DNA of 56,253 nucleotides from Sphingomonas sp. S-NIH.Pt15_0812. GTDB lineage: Bacteria > Pseudomonadota > Alphaproteobacteria > Sphingomonadales > Sphingomonadaceae. The notes below the pieces were generated by a model, which saw only the letters and a list, made by a program, of their open reading frames with translations, did no database searches and was not told where the DNA came from. Shown here piece by piece: positions 31,429-39,638 of the stretch; the stretch's first letter is position 1; each line of letters starts with the position of its first letter. The stretch spans positions 1 to 56,253 of the forward strand of contig NZ_QLJH01000024.1 of NCBI RefSeq assembly GCF_003951315.1, written 5' to 3'. Position numbers and translations under genes: made by a program.

Positions 31429-33260
31429 TCGGGCGGCTGGCAGGCGCGGCCACGCTGATGCTCGCGATCGGCGCGGCCCCGCCTCCGCATGGCGGTAGCG
31501 GTCACGCCGTGCCCATGGCCCGGCTGCCGGGCTTCGCGCCCGCGCTGGCGGAACAACCGCTGCCCGGCACACACGCCTGGACGCGCATCGACACGGACTC
31601 CGCCTGGCACAGCATCGCGACCTCCACGCCGGAGACGCGGCAGGCGGCGCGCTGGACCCTGGCGACGGGCCTGCTGGCGATCGGGCGCGGACCGGATGCG
31701 ATGGGCGTGCTCGACGTGATGGGCGCGGACGACCCCGACCTGGCGCTGGTGCCGGCCTGGCGGCGCGCACGCGGCGTCGCGCTGGCCCAGATCGGCGATC
31801 AGGACGGCGCGCTGGGGATGCTGACCACCGACTCGCTCGCCGATGATCCGGAAAGCTGTCTGTGGCGGATGCGGATGCTCGCCAAGGACGACCAGCCCGG
31901 CCCCGCCCTGCGCCAGCTCCGTTGCGCGATGCCGGCGTTGCAGGCGCGCAGCGACCTGGCGCGCCTGCCCTTCGTCGACGCCGCCGCCGAAGCGGCCGTG
32001 GCGCTGGGCGGTTATCGCGCCGCCCTCGCCTGGCTGAAGGCCGCGCCGGACGGCGATCCCGCCGCCAACCTGCTGCGTGGTCGCAGCCATATGGCGCTCG
32101 GCGATCCGCAGGAGGCGCGGCTGCGGCTGGAACGCGTGGCGATCAGCGGCGATGCCGAACAGCGCGCGCAAGCCGAACTCGCGCTGGTCCAGGCCGGATT
32201 GAAGGCCGGCACGCTGAAATCGGGCGACGCGATGAAGCGGCTGGAGGCGCTCGCCTTCCGCTGGCGCGGCGACGATACCGAACGCGCGACCCTGCGCCTG
32301 TGGATGGATCTCGCCGAACAGCGCAACGACACGCGCCAGGCGCTCGCGGCGGGGGCCGCGCTGTTCCGCTATGGCGGGCCGACCGCGACCACCGGCACGC
32401 TGCTCGCGACGCTGCAATCCATGCTGGTGGCGGCGCTGTCGCCGGGATCGGGGCTGCCGCTCGACCAGGCGGCCGGGCTGTTCTGGGACTATCGCGACCT
32501 GGCCCCCGCCGGCAACAGCGGCGACAAGCTCGCCTATGTACTGGCCGGCCGGTTGCAGGATGTGGGGCTGTACGGCCGCGCCGCCGACCTGCTCGACTAT
32601 CAATTGCAGCAACGTGCGCAGGATATCGAGACCGGCCCGCTGTCGATCCGGGTGGCGACGCTGCGGGTGCTGGCGGGCACGCCGGACCAGGCGGTGCGGC
32701 TGCTGCGCCGGACCGCGCCCATTCCCTATCCGGCCGGCATGACGGCCGACCGGCACCGGGTCGAGGCTGCGGCGCTGACGCTGCTCGGCAAGCCGGCGGA
32801 TGCGATGGCCACGTTGCAGGACGTGCCCGACTCGCGCGGCATCGCCAGCGAGATTTATTGGCGGGAGCGCGACTGGATTCATCTGATCGCGACCGGCGAG
32901 CCCTTGCTGCCCGAGCCGCGCAACCTGTCGGACGTGGGGCAGGCGATCGTGCTGCGCCATGCCATCGCCTTGTCGATGCTGGGCCGCAATGCCGCGCTGG
33001 AGCGGCTGCGCGGCCGCTATGCCGCGGCCTTCACCCGCCTGCCGACCGCGCCGGTCTTCGCGATGCTGACCGACACGCGGACGCCGGTCGACCCGGCGCG
33101 GCTGGGCAAGGCGATGACCGCCCTTCCGTCCGCCACGCCGGCGGGGGATGTCGGCGACCTGATGGATCGTGGCGAGGCGGCGATGCAGGCGCTCGCGACG
33201 CCGCCGCCGGCCGAAGCGAAGGCGGCCGCACAGCCGAAAAAGGCGCCGGACAAGGCCTGA
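31425..33260 (+). CDS. Secreted helical-repeat (TPR-like) protein, possible motility factor
   Basis: A 611-residue product with a hydrophobic N-terminus (LAGAATLMLAIGAAPPPHGG) compatible with secretion. It then has a long series of paired helices rich in Ala/Leu, such as ARWTLATGLLAIGRGPDAMG, RRARGVALAQIGDQDGALGM, LRGRSHMALGDPQEARLRLE and LAGRLQDVGLYGRAADLLDY, the spacing of TPR or Sel1-like repeats. The C-terminal 35 residues are Ala/Lys/Pro-rich. Periplasmic MotC of rhizobia is also a helical motility protein, partnered by MotE, and this gene may be a counterpart; that is inference from architecture and promoter only. A GC-rich hairpin follows. Confidence 0.6.
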   Translation: MIGRLAGAATLMLAIGAAPPPHGGSGHAVPMARLPGFAPALAEQPLPGTHAWTRIDTDSAWHSIATSTPETRQAARWTLATGLLAIGRGPDAMGVLDVMGADDPDLALVPAWRRARGVALAQIGDQDGALGMLTTDSLADDPESCLWRMRMLAKDDQPGPALRQLRCAMPALQARSDLARLPFVDAAAEAAVALGGYRAALAWLKAAPDGDPAANLLRGRSHMALGDPQEARLRLERVAISGDAEQRAQAELALVQAGLKAGTLKSGDAMKRLEALAFRWRGDDTERATLRLWMDLAEQRNDTRQALAAGAALFRYGGPTATTGTLLATLQSMLVAALSPGSGLPLDQAAGLFWDYRDLAPAGNSGDKLAYVLAGRLQDVGLYGRAADLLDYQLQQRAQDIETGPLSIRVATLRVLAGTPDQAVRLLRRTAPIPYPAGMTADRHRVEAAALTLLGKPADAMATLQDVPDSRGIASEIYWRERDWIHLIATGEPLLPEPRNLSDVGQAIVLRHAIALSMLGRNAALERLRGRYAAAFTRLPTAPVFAMLTDTRTPVDPARLGKAMTALPSATPAGDVGDLMDRGEAAMQALATPPPAEAKAAAQPKKAPDKA

Positions 33261-33268
33261 GCGGAGAT

Positions 33269-33289
33269 CGCGCCGCCAGTGGCGGCGCG
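33269..33289 (+). terminator. Hairpin after the helical-repeat gene
   Basis: A 9-bp GC stem, CGCGCCGCC (33269-33277) with GGCGGCGCG (33281-33289), has an AGT loop eight bases after the stop codon. No T run follows. Confidence 0.5.
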
Positions 33290-33386
33290 GCCTCGTTCCG
33301 CTTCAGGCCATTCCCGTTTCGGCGGGGCAAGGGCGCGCGCGCGGCGATACCGGGTCGTGAATCAGCGCGCGGCGATGATCCGGCCC

Positions 33387-33653
33387 TTACAACACCACCG
33401 TCTGCGGCTTCGACCCTTCGATCGCGGCGCGGACCATCTTTTCCCAGATGGCCACGTCGCCGGCATCGGCCATCGCCCGGTCTGGCTCGCGCAGCGTTCG
33501 CAGCACGGCCAATGCCTCGGGCAGATGCTCGCGCCAGACCGCGTCGACATGCGCACCGGCGGATTCCTCCTCACCTTGCGCATTCGCGCTGAGACGCTCG
33601 CCCGCGAGGACACGGGCGATGCGTTCGGCGATCGGGGTGGTGGATACGTCCAT
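33387..33653 (-). CDS. Small conserved hypothetical protein
   Basis: An 88-residue soluble, helical protein: TPIAERIARVLAGERLSANA, VDAVWREHLPEALAVLRTLR, EPDRAMADAGDVAIWEKMVR. The pattern RIARVL-G-LSANA ... AW--H---A--VL-TLREPD--MA--GD-A-WE-MV is one I associate with short conserved proteins in sphingomonads; no function is known to me. It has an ATG start, lies downstream of the helicase gene on the same strand, and is separated from it by 65 bases. Confidence 0.6.
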   Translation of the reverse strand: MDVSTTPIAERIARVLAGERLSANAQGEEESAGAHVDAVWREHLPEALAVLRTLREPDRAMADAGDVAIWEKMVRAAIEGSKPQTVVL

Positions 33654-33718
33654 CGGCGGCTCTCCTTCACCCGGATCAACGGGTGAGGGAGGCCGCTGGT
33701 TTCGTCACGCCTGGAGAC

Positions 33719-35062
33719 TCAGGCGCCCGCCTGCTGGCGACCACCGGGCCGACCGCCGCGACCGCGCTGGCTCGGCCGACCGCGATGGCGGGCCTGCTGG
33801 CCCATCGGCGACGGCGCATGGGTCGCACGCGGCTTGGGCAGCGGACGCGGACCGCGCGGGCGATCCTCGCGCGGGGCGGGGTCGGCACCGACCGCCGCGA
33901 CCCGCGAGCTCTTGATCGCCGCCGCCTTCTTGGTGAAGTCGTCGGGCAGCGGCTGGACCGGCACCTTCTGGCGCGTCAGCTTCTCGATGTCGCGCAGATA
34001 GGGACGCTCATCCTCGGCGCAGAAGGCGATCGCCATGCCCGATGCGCCGGCGCGCGCGGTGCGGCCGATGCGGTGGACATATTGCTCCGGCACGTTGGGC
34101 AGCTCGAAATTGACGACATGGCTGACGCCCGACACGTCGATGCCGCGCGCGGCGATGTCGGTCGCGACCAGGATGCGGACCTCGCCCGACTTGAACTGGC
34201 CCAGCGCCCGCTCGCGCTGGCCCTGGCTCTTGTTGCCGTGGATGGCGTTGGCGGCGATGCCGTTGCCCGCCAGCAGCTTCACGACGCGGTCCGCGCCATG
34301 CTTGGTGCGGGTGAAGACCAGGGCGCGATCGATCGCCGGGTCCTGCAGCACCAGCGTCAGCAGCGCCTGCTTCTCGGTCTGGTTGACGAAGGTGACGCTC
34401 TGGTCGACGCGCTCGGCGGTGGTCGACTGCGGCACGACCGACACGGTCTTGGGCTGGTGCAGGAACTGGTCGGCCAGTTCGCGGATCGACGGCGGCATGG
34501 TCGCCGAGAAGAACAGGGTCTGGCGACGGCGCGGCAGCATCTTCACGATGCGGCGCAGCGCGTGGATGAAGCCCAGGTCGAGCATCTGGTCGGCCTCGTC
34601 CAGCACCAGGATCTCGATCGTCGACAGGTTCAGGAAGCCCTGCTCGACCAGGTCGATCAACCGGCCCGGCGTGGCGACCAGGATGTCGACGCCGCGCGAC
34701 AGGTCCTGGCGGTTCTTGTTCAGGCTGGTGCCGCCGAATACGGTCGCGACCGACAGCTTGGAGAATTTGGCATAGCCGCGCGCATTGTCGGCGATCTGGC
34801 TGGCCAGTTCGCGCGTCGGCGCGAGCACCAGCATCCGGCAATGGGTCGGCAGCACGCGCTTCGCGCTTTCCGCCAGCCGCTGGATCGACGGCAGCACGAA
34901 GGCCGCCGTCTTGCCGGTGCCGGTCTGCGCGATGCCGAGCAGGTCGCCGCCTTCAAGCAGGATGGGGATGGACTGCGCCTGGATCGGCGTGGGGGTGGTA
35001 TAGCCCTTGGCTTCGAGCGCGCGGACGAGCGGCTCGGACAGGCCGAGTGTCTGGAACGACAT
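33719..35062 (-). CDS. DEAD-box RNA helicase, RhlE-like
   Basis: An ATP-dependent RNA helicase of 447 residues, acting in RNA remodelling or ribosome assembly. All motifs are present in order: Q motif (GYTTPTPIQAQSIP), I (AQTGTGKTAAF), Ia (PTRELAS), Ib (TPGRLIDL), II (DEAD), III (SAT), IV (VFTRTKHG), V (ATDIAARGID) and VI (HRIGRTARAG). The C-terminal 70 residues are basic and Arg/Gly/Pro-rich, the usual RNA-binding tail. Starting at the ATG at 35062 gives MSFQTLGLSEPLVRAL, the normal family N-terminus; upstream in-frame codons are leader. rhlE is the nearest subgroup. Confidence 0.93.
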   Translation of the reverse strand: MSFQTLGLSEPLVRALEAKGYTTPTPIQAQSIPILLEGGDLLGIAQTGTGKTAAFVLPSIQRLAESAKRVLPTHCRMLVLAPTRELASQIADNARGYAKFSKLSVATVFGGTSLNKNRQDLSRGVDILVATPGRLIDLVEQGFLNLSTIEILVLDEADQMLDLGFIHALRRIVKMLPRRRQTLFFSATMPPSIRELADQFLHQPKTVSVVPQSTTAERVDQSVTFVNQTEKQALLTLVLQDPAIDRALVFTRTKHGADRVVKLLAGNGIAANAIHGNKSQGQRERALGQFKSGEVRILVATDIAARGIDVSGVSHVVNFELPNVPEQYVHRIGRTARAGASGMAIAFCAEDERPYLRDIEKLTRQKVPVQPLPDDFTKKAAAIKSSRVAAVGADPAPREDRPRGPRPLPKPRATHAPSPMGQQARHRGRPSQRGRGGRPGGRQQAGA

Positions 35063-35265
35063 AGAAAGAGTACCTTGCAACAGGCCACGCACCGCACGCG
35101 AGGGGCGCACGGGTGGCGGGGGAGAAATGACACCCCGCGTGAATAGGGAAGCCCTGGCTTAACAACCGAGGCGGAGCTCGAACCAAGCGGTTCGTCCACG
35201 CTGCATGACGCCTCGATGCCGGGGCCTATGCCACAGGTTACCGCATAGGTCAATGCTGCACCGCG

Positions 35266-36564
35266 TCATGCGGCTCGCAGCGCGTCCACCAACTGGCCGA
35301 GCTGATCCTCCAGTGACCGGGCACGGACGACCAGCGTGTCGGCCAGATCGCGCATCAGCGCGGCATCGTCGCGTGCCGCGCGCGTGCCGCCCTGGATATG
35401 GATGGCATGGTCGCCGATCGCGCGGGTGGCGGTGCCGACCTCGTGCACGGTGACGCTGATATCGCGGCCGGCCACGGTCTGCGCGCGCAACGCATCCTCG
35501 ACCGCGCCGGACAGGGTCTCGACCGTGCCCACCGCGGCGCCCAGACCGGACTGGACGTCGTACACGCCGCCGACCGCCGTGCCGATCTGCGCGACCCGGT
35601 CGTGGATGGTGCGCGCCGCCGCCCGCGTCTTGGCGGCGAGCGCCTTCACCTCCCCCGCCACGACCGCGAAGCCGACCCCCGCCGCGCCCGCGCGCGCCGC
35701 CTCGATCGAGGCGTTGAGCGACAGCGTCCCGGTGTGGCGGGCGATCTCCTCGATCTCGTTGACCGCCGCCTCGATCGCCCCGGCCGCCAGCCGCAGCGAC
35801 TCGACCTCCTCCGCGCCATCCGCCGCCAGTCGCACCGCCGCGCAGGTGGCCCCATGGGTATCGCCGGTCCGCGCCTCCACGGTCGCGAGCGCACCGGCAA
35901 GCTGGTCGCCGCGATCCGCGACCAGCCGCATCGCCTGCGCCGCCTGGTCGGACGCGCTCGCCACCTCGGCGATGCCCCGGCCGATATCCTCGGCGCGCAC
36001 CGCCATCCGGCCGGACACCGTCGCCACCTGGTCCGACGCCTCGGTCAGCTGACGCGCCAGATTGCGGGCATCGGCCTGGAAGCACCGGCTGGCCGCATCG
36101 ATCCGGTCCGCGCGCGCGGACCGGCGGCGTGCCTCGGCCGCGTCGCTCTCCGCCACCAGCCGGAGCAGGGTCGGCTGGCCGATCGCTCCCAGGACCCGAC
36201 CGTCGCGCACCACCACCAGCCCCTCGCACCCCGGCGGCGCATCGGCGAAGGCGGCCAGGACTGCCGATGGCGTGGCGTCCGCCTCGACCAGCGCCACCGG
36301 CCGCATCATCGATTCGAGCGTCGCGCCGAAGCTGGGATTGCAGAGCAGGGAATAGCCATAGGGACTGTAGAGCAAGGCGCGCATGTCGCTGTCGTAGATC
36401 GCGCCGACCGGCCGGTTGTCCGCATCGACGACGACCAGCATCCGTAGCGCGGGACAGCTGCGGAACATCTCCGCCGCCGCCGGCAAGGGCTGGTCGACGC
36501 GCAGCATGCGGCGCTCGCCGATCCAGTCGGCGGCCCGCCCGATGCGTTCGTCATTCCCCAGCAT
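35266..36564 (-). CDS. Cytoplasmic chemoreceptor-like protein with paired CBS domains
   Basis: A 432-residue protein with no membrane segment. Residues about 15-145 form two CBS modules (MLRVDQPLPAAAEMFRSCPA, LRMLVVVDADNRPVGAIYDS, then EGLVVVRDGRVLGAIGQPTL). Residues about 190-430 are a methyl-accepting signalling domain whose hairpin tip reads GTLSLNASIEAARAGAAGVG followed by FAVVAGEVKALAAKTRAA, close to the consensus that contacts CheA/CheW. CBS pairs usually bind adenosine nucleotides, so an energy-state input to chemotaxis is plausible. ATG 36564 is preferred to the TTG at 36609. A CCTAGGGAAGGGG sequence upstream weakly resembles the flagellar element. Confidence 0.82.
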   Translation of the reverse strand: MLGNDERIGRAADWIGERRMLRVDQPLPAAAEMFRSCPALRMLVVVDADNRPVGAIYDSDMRALLYSPYGYSLLCNPSFGATLESMMRPVALVEADATPSAVLAAFADAPPGCEGLVVVRDGRVLGAIGQPTLLRLVAESDAAEARRRSARADRIDAASRCFQADARNLARQLTEASDQVATVSGRMAVRAEDIGRGIAEVASASDQAAQAMRLVADRGDQLAGALATVEARTGDTHGATCAAVRLAADGAEEVESLRLAAGAIEAAVNEIEEIARHTGTLSLNASIEAARAGAAGVGFAVVAGEVKALAAKTRAAARTIHDRVAQIGTAVGGVYDVQSGLGAAVGTVETLSGAVEDALRAQTVAGRDISVTVHEVGTATRAIGDHAIHIQGGTRAARDDAALMRDLADTLVVRARSLEDQLGQLVDALRAA

Positions 36565-36717
36565 GGTGTCTCGACATGGTATACCCCCTGCCCCTTCCCT
36601 AGGAGCCAACCGGTAAACCGGGGGTTCACCGGGGATGACGGTTCGGTGACGTGGGCCGAGGATCGTTGCCCGACCGCGACGGCCGGCCTAGACTGCCGCC
36701 TTGGAAGAGGAGAAGCC

Positions 36718-37734
36718 ATGAAGCTTGCCAGTCTGAAGGATGCCAGCGGACGCCGCCGTGACGGAACGCTCGTCGTCGTATCCAATGATCTCGCCTGGTA
36801 TGCCGATGCGGGGCATATCGTGCCGACCCTGCAGGCCGCGCTGGACGATTGGGACCGGTTCGCGCCCGCGCTCGAAAACCTCGCGACCGATCTGGAACAT
36901 GGGGCGATCCCGCGCGGCCGGTTCCACGAGCATGACGCCGCCAGCCCCCTGCCCCGCGCCTATCAATGGGCGGACGGATCGGCCTATGTGAACCATGTCG
37001 CGCTGGTGCGGCAGGCGCGCGGCGCGGAGCTGCCCGACAGTTTCTGGCACGATCCGCTGATGTACCAAGGCGGGTCGGACGGCTTTCTGGGGCCGCGCGA
37101 TCCGATCCCGCTCGCCGACGAGAGCTGGGGCTGCGACCTGGAGGGCGAGGTCATCGTCGTCACCGGCGACGTTCCTCAGGGCGCCAGCCGCGCGGAAGCG
37201 CTGGCGGCGGTGCGGCTGGTCGGACTGACCAACGACGTGTCGCTGCGCAGCCTGATCCCCGGCGAACTGGCCAAGGGCTTCGGCTTCTTCCAGTCCAAGC
37301 CGGCCAGCGCCTTCTCGCCCGTCTTCGTCACGCCCGAGGCGCTGGGCGACTGGTGGCGGGACGGTAAGCTGCACCGCACGCTGATGGTCGACCTGAACGG
37401 CCAGCCCTTCGGCCGGATCGCGGCGGGCGAGGACATGACCTTCGACTTCGGCACGCTGATCGCGCACGCCGCCAGGACCCGGGCGCTGGGCGCGGGCACG
37501 ATCATCGGATCGGGCACCGTGTCCAACCGCGACGCCGATGGCGGGCCGGGCAAGCCGATCGCGGCGGGCGGGGTTGGCTATGCCTGTCTGGCGGAGCAGC
37601 GCACCGTGGAGACGATCCTGGACGGCGCGGCGAAGACGCCGTTCCTGAAGCAGGGCGACACGGTACGGATCTGGATGGAGGATGATCGCCACCATCCGAT
37701 CTTCGGCGTGATCGAACAGTCGGTCGGCGCTTGA
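36718..37734 (+). CDS. Fumarylacetoacetate hydrolase family protein
   Basis: A 338-residue enzyme of the FAH fold, which cleaves or isomerises beta-dicarbonyl acids using a divalent metal. Visible features are an N-terminal domain (MKLASLKDASGRRRDGTLVV), the region ...LPRAYQWADGSAYVNHVALV and ELPDSFWHDPLMYQGGSDGF. The metal-site segment is SWGCDLEGEVIVVTGDVPQG, and the C-terminus has GTIIGSGTVSNRD. This layout is that of the bacterial fumarylacetoacetase-like subfamily rather than eukaryote-type FAH. GAGGAGAAG precedes the ATG at 36718. No tyrosine pathway genes are adjacent, so the substrate is open. Confidence 0.85.
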   Translation: MKLASLKDASGRRRDGTLVVVSNDLAWYADAGHIVPTLQAALDDWDRFAPALENLATDLEHGAIPRGRFHEHDAASPLPRAYQWADGSAYVNHVALVRQARGAELPDSFWHDPLMYQGGSDGFLGPRDPIPLADESWGCDLEGEVIVVTGDVPQGASRAEALAAVRLVGLTNDVSLRSLIPGELAKGFGFFQSKPASAFSPVFVTPEALGDWWRDGKLHRTLMVDLNGQPFGRIAAGEDMTFDFGTLIAHAARTRALGAGTIIGSGTVSNRDADGGPGKPIAAGGVGYACLAEQRTVETILDGAAKTPFLKQGDTVRIWMEDDRHHPIFGVIEQSVGA

Positions 37735-37781
37735 GCATGGGGGGCGATCGGCGCGATCCGGCCGCTCCCCATACCGGCTAT

Positions 37782-38006
37782 TCAGCGGCCGATCGCGACC
37801 TCACCGGCATAATTCACGGCGCTGACGAGAAGTCGCGGCAGCCTGACGGTGGCGCGTCCGGCGATGGCGAACGCGGCGACCATCCCATTGCCGGCCAGCC
37901 ACGGGATCATCACGATCCCGGCAACCAGCAACACCGGCACACCGACGAAGCGGCGCATGGTCCGCCCGCCGGGCAGCCGCGCGGCGGTGATTGGCCCCAT
38001 GTACAT
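37782..38006 (-). CDS. Small membrane protein, unknown
   Basis: A 74-residue product with a hydrophobic centre (FVGVPVLLVAGIVMIPWLAG followed by NGMVAAFAIAGRATV), probably one or two membrane segments. GGGAG lies eight bases before the ATG at 38006, supporting a real gene. It lies convergent to the FAH-family gene and divergent from bkd. I do not recognise the family. Confidence 0.45.
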   Translation of the reverse strand: MYMGPITAARLPGGRTMRRFVGVPVLLVAGIVMIPWLAGNGMVAAFAIAGRATVRLPRLLVSAVNYAGEVAIGR

Positions 38007-38194
38007 CGACGACACTCCCTATGGGAACGGATCTAGGATCGACTTCCTAACATAGGGTAGACGCCGCCCTGTGAGACCGGTCGTTCACCTCAGTCACGGC
38101 AAGACGCGACGATCGACGCTTGAAATTTTATAACCGTCGCGCAAAAGCAAATTCCAACGTGACACGCGGACTCGACCGCGGCCGAACCGGAGAG

Positions 38195-39496
38195 ATGATC
38201 GTGGCCGAAGAGCCTCGCGACGAGCTGCCGACCAATTTGCCGCGCCTGTCGCTGCACGTGCCGGAACCCAAGTTCCGCCCCGGCGATGCGGTCGATTTCA
38301 CCGCGGTCGACATCCCCCCTGCCGGCGCCGCGCGCCGTCCGGACACCGCCGCCCCCGCCGCCGACTTCCCGGAACTGGCCTATACGCTGGTGCGGGTGCT
38401 GGACGACGACAACCAGGCGGTCGGGCCCTGGAACCCGCGCCTGTCGCCCGACGTGCTGCGCCGCATCCTGCGCAACATGGTGCGGCTGCGCGCCTTTGAC
38501 GACCGCATGTTCCGGGCGCAGCGCCAGGGCAAGACCAGCTTCTACATGAAGGCATTGGGCGAAGAGGCGGTGGCGGTCGCCGCCGCCCATGCGCTCGATT
38601 ACGAGGACATGTGCTTCCCCTCCTACCGCCAGCAGGGGCTGCTGATCGCGCGCGACTGGCCGCTGGTCGACATGATGAACCAGATCTATTCGAACACCGC
38701 CGACCGGTTGCAGGGCAAGCAGCTGCCGATCATGTATTCGGCGCGCGAGGCCGGGTTCTTTTCCATCTCCGGCAACCTCACCACCCAATATCCGCAGGCG
38801 GTGGGCTGGGCGATGGCATCTGCCGCCAAGGGCGATTCGCGCATCGCCGCCGTCTGGTGCGGCGAGGGATCGACCGCCGAGGGCGACTTCCACAATGCCT
38901 GCACCTTCGCCGCCGTCTATCGCGCGCCGGTGGTGATGAACGTCGTCAACAACCAATGGGCGATCTCCAGCTTTTCCGGCTTCGCGGGCGCGGAGTCGAC
39001 GACCTTCGCGGCGCGCGCGGTCGGCTATGGCATTGCCGGCCTGCGCGTCGACGGCAATGACGCGCTGGCCGTCTATGCCGCGACTCAATGGGCGGCGGAG
39101 CGGGCGCGAACCAACCAGGGGCCGACCCTGATCGAGCATTTCACCTATCGCACCGAGGGTCACTCGACCTCGGACGATCCCTCGCAATATCGCTCCGCCG
39201 GCGAGCCGACCGCCTGGCCGCTGGGCGATCCGATCCGCCGGTTGAAGGATCACCTGATCGCAATCGGCGAGTGGGACGAGGACCGCCACGCCGCGCAGGA
39301 CAAGGAATGCGCCGAGGAGGTCCGCGCCGCGCAAAAGGCGGCCGAGGCCAACGGCATTCTCGGCCACGGCCTGCACCAGCCGCTCGACACGCTGTTCGAC
39401 GGCGTGTTCGAGGAGATGCCCTGGCACCTGCGCGAACAACAGGCGCAGATGATGGCCGAGGAAGAGGCGTCGGGCCGGCCATGGGCGCGCAAGTGA
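38195..39496 (+). CDS. bkdA1: Branched-chain 2-oxoacid dehydrogenase E1 alpha subunit
   Basis: The alpha subunit of the thiamine-diphosphate decarboxylase that acts on 2-oxo acids from Val, Leu and Ile. The 433-residue product has a long N-terminal extension typical of Pseudomonas BkdA1. Family segments follow: FDDRMFRAQRQGKTSFYMKA, EDMCFPSYRQQGLLIARDWP and PIMYSAREAGFFSISGNLTT. The ThDP motif is WCGEGSTAEGDFHNACTFAA ... NNQWAIS. The phosphorylation-loop region reads YRTEGHSTSDDPSQYRSAGE. The ATG at 38195 follows CGGAGAG; an upstream ATG in AT-rich leader DNA is less likely. First gene of the E1alpha-E1beta-E2 operon. Confidence 0.93.
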   Translation: MIVAEEPRDELPTNLPRLSLHVPEPKFRPGDAVDFTAVDIPPAGAARRPDTAAPAADFPELAYTLVRVLDDDNQAVGPWNPRLSPDVLRRILRNMVRLRAFDDRMFRAQRQGKTSFYMKALGEEAVAVAAAHALDYEDMCFPSYRQQGLLIARDWPLVDMMNQIYSNTADRLQGKQLPIMYSAREAGFFSISGNLTTQYPQAVGWAMASAAKGDSRIAAVWCGEGSTAEGDFHNACTFAAVYRAPVVMNVVNNQWAISSFSGFAGAESTTFAARAVGYGIAGLRVDGNDALAVYAATQWAAERARTNQGPTLIEHFTYRTEGHSTSDDPSQYRSAGEPTAWPLGDPIRRLKDHLIAIGEWDEDRHAAQDKECAEEVRAAQKAAEANGILGHGLHQPLDTLFDGVFEEMPWHLREQQAQMMAEEEASGRPWARK

Positions 39497-39520
39497 TGGT
39501 TGCGCCGCCGGCCCCGCGCC

Positions 39521-39622
39521 ACTCCGGCGAAGGCCGGGGTCCGGGCGCGATGCCGATGCGATCGAGCGGCATCGCGCACCTCCCTTTGTCTCGCATCTGG
39601 ACCCCGGCCCGTGCCGGGATGG
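39521..39622. repeat. Sphingomonad-type dispersed inverted repeat, copy 2
   Basis: The left arm, about 39521-39545 (ACTCCGGCGAAGGCCGGGGT...), and the right arm, about 39597-39622 (TGGACCCCGGCCCGTGCCGGG...), form an imperfect inverted repeat with the same core as the copy at 24207-24299. It is inserted between E1 alpha and E1 beta within an otherwise tight operon. Confidence 0.65.
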
Positions 39623-39638
39623 CCGTGGGAACCCTCCG

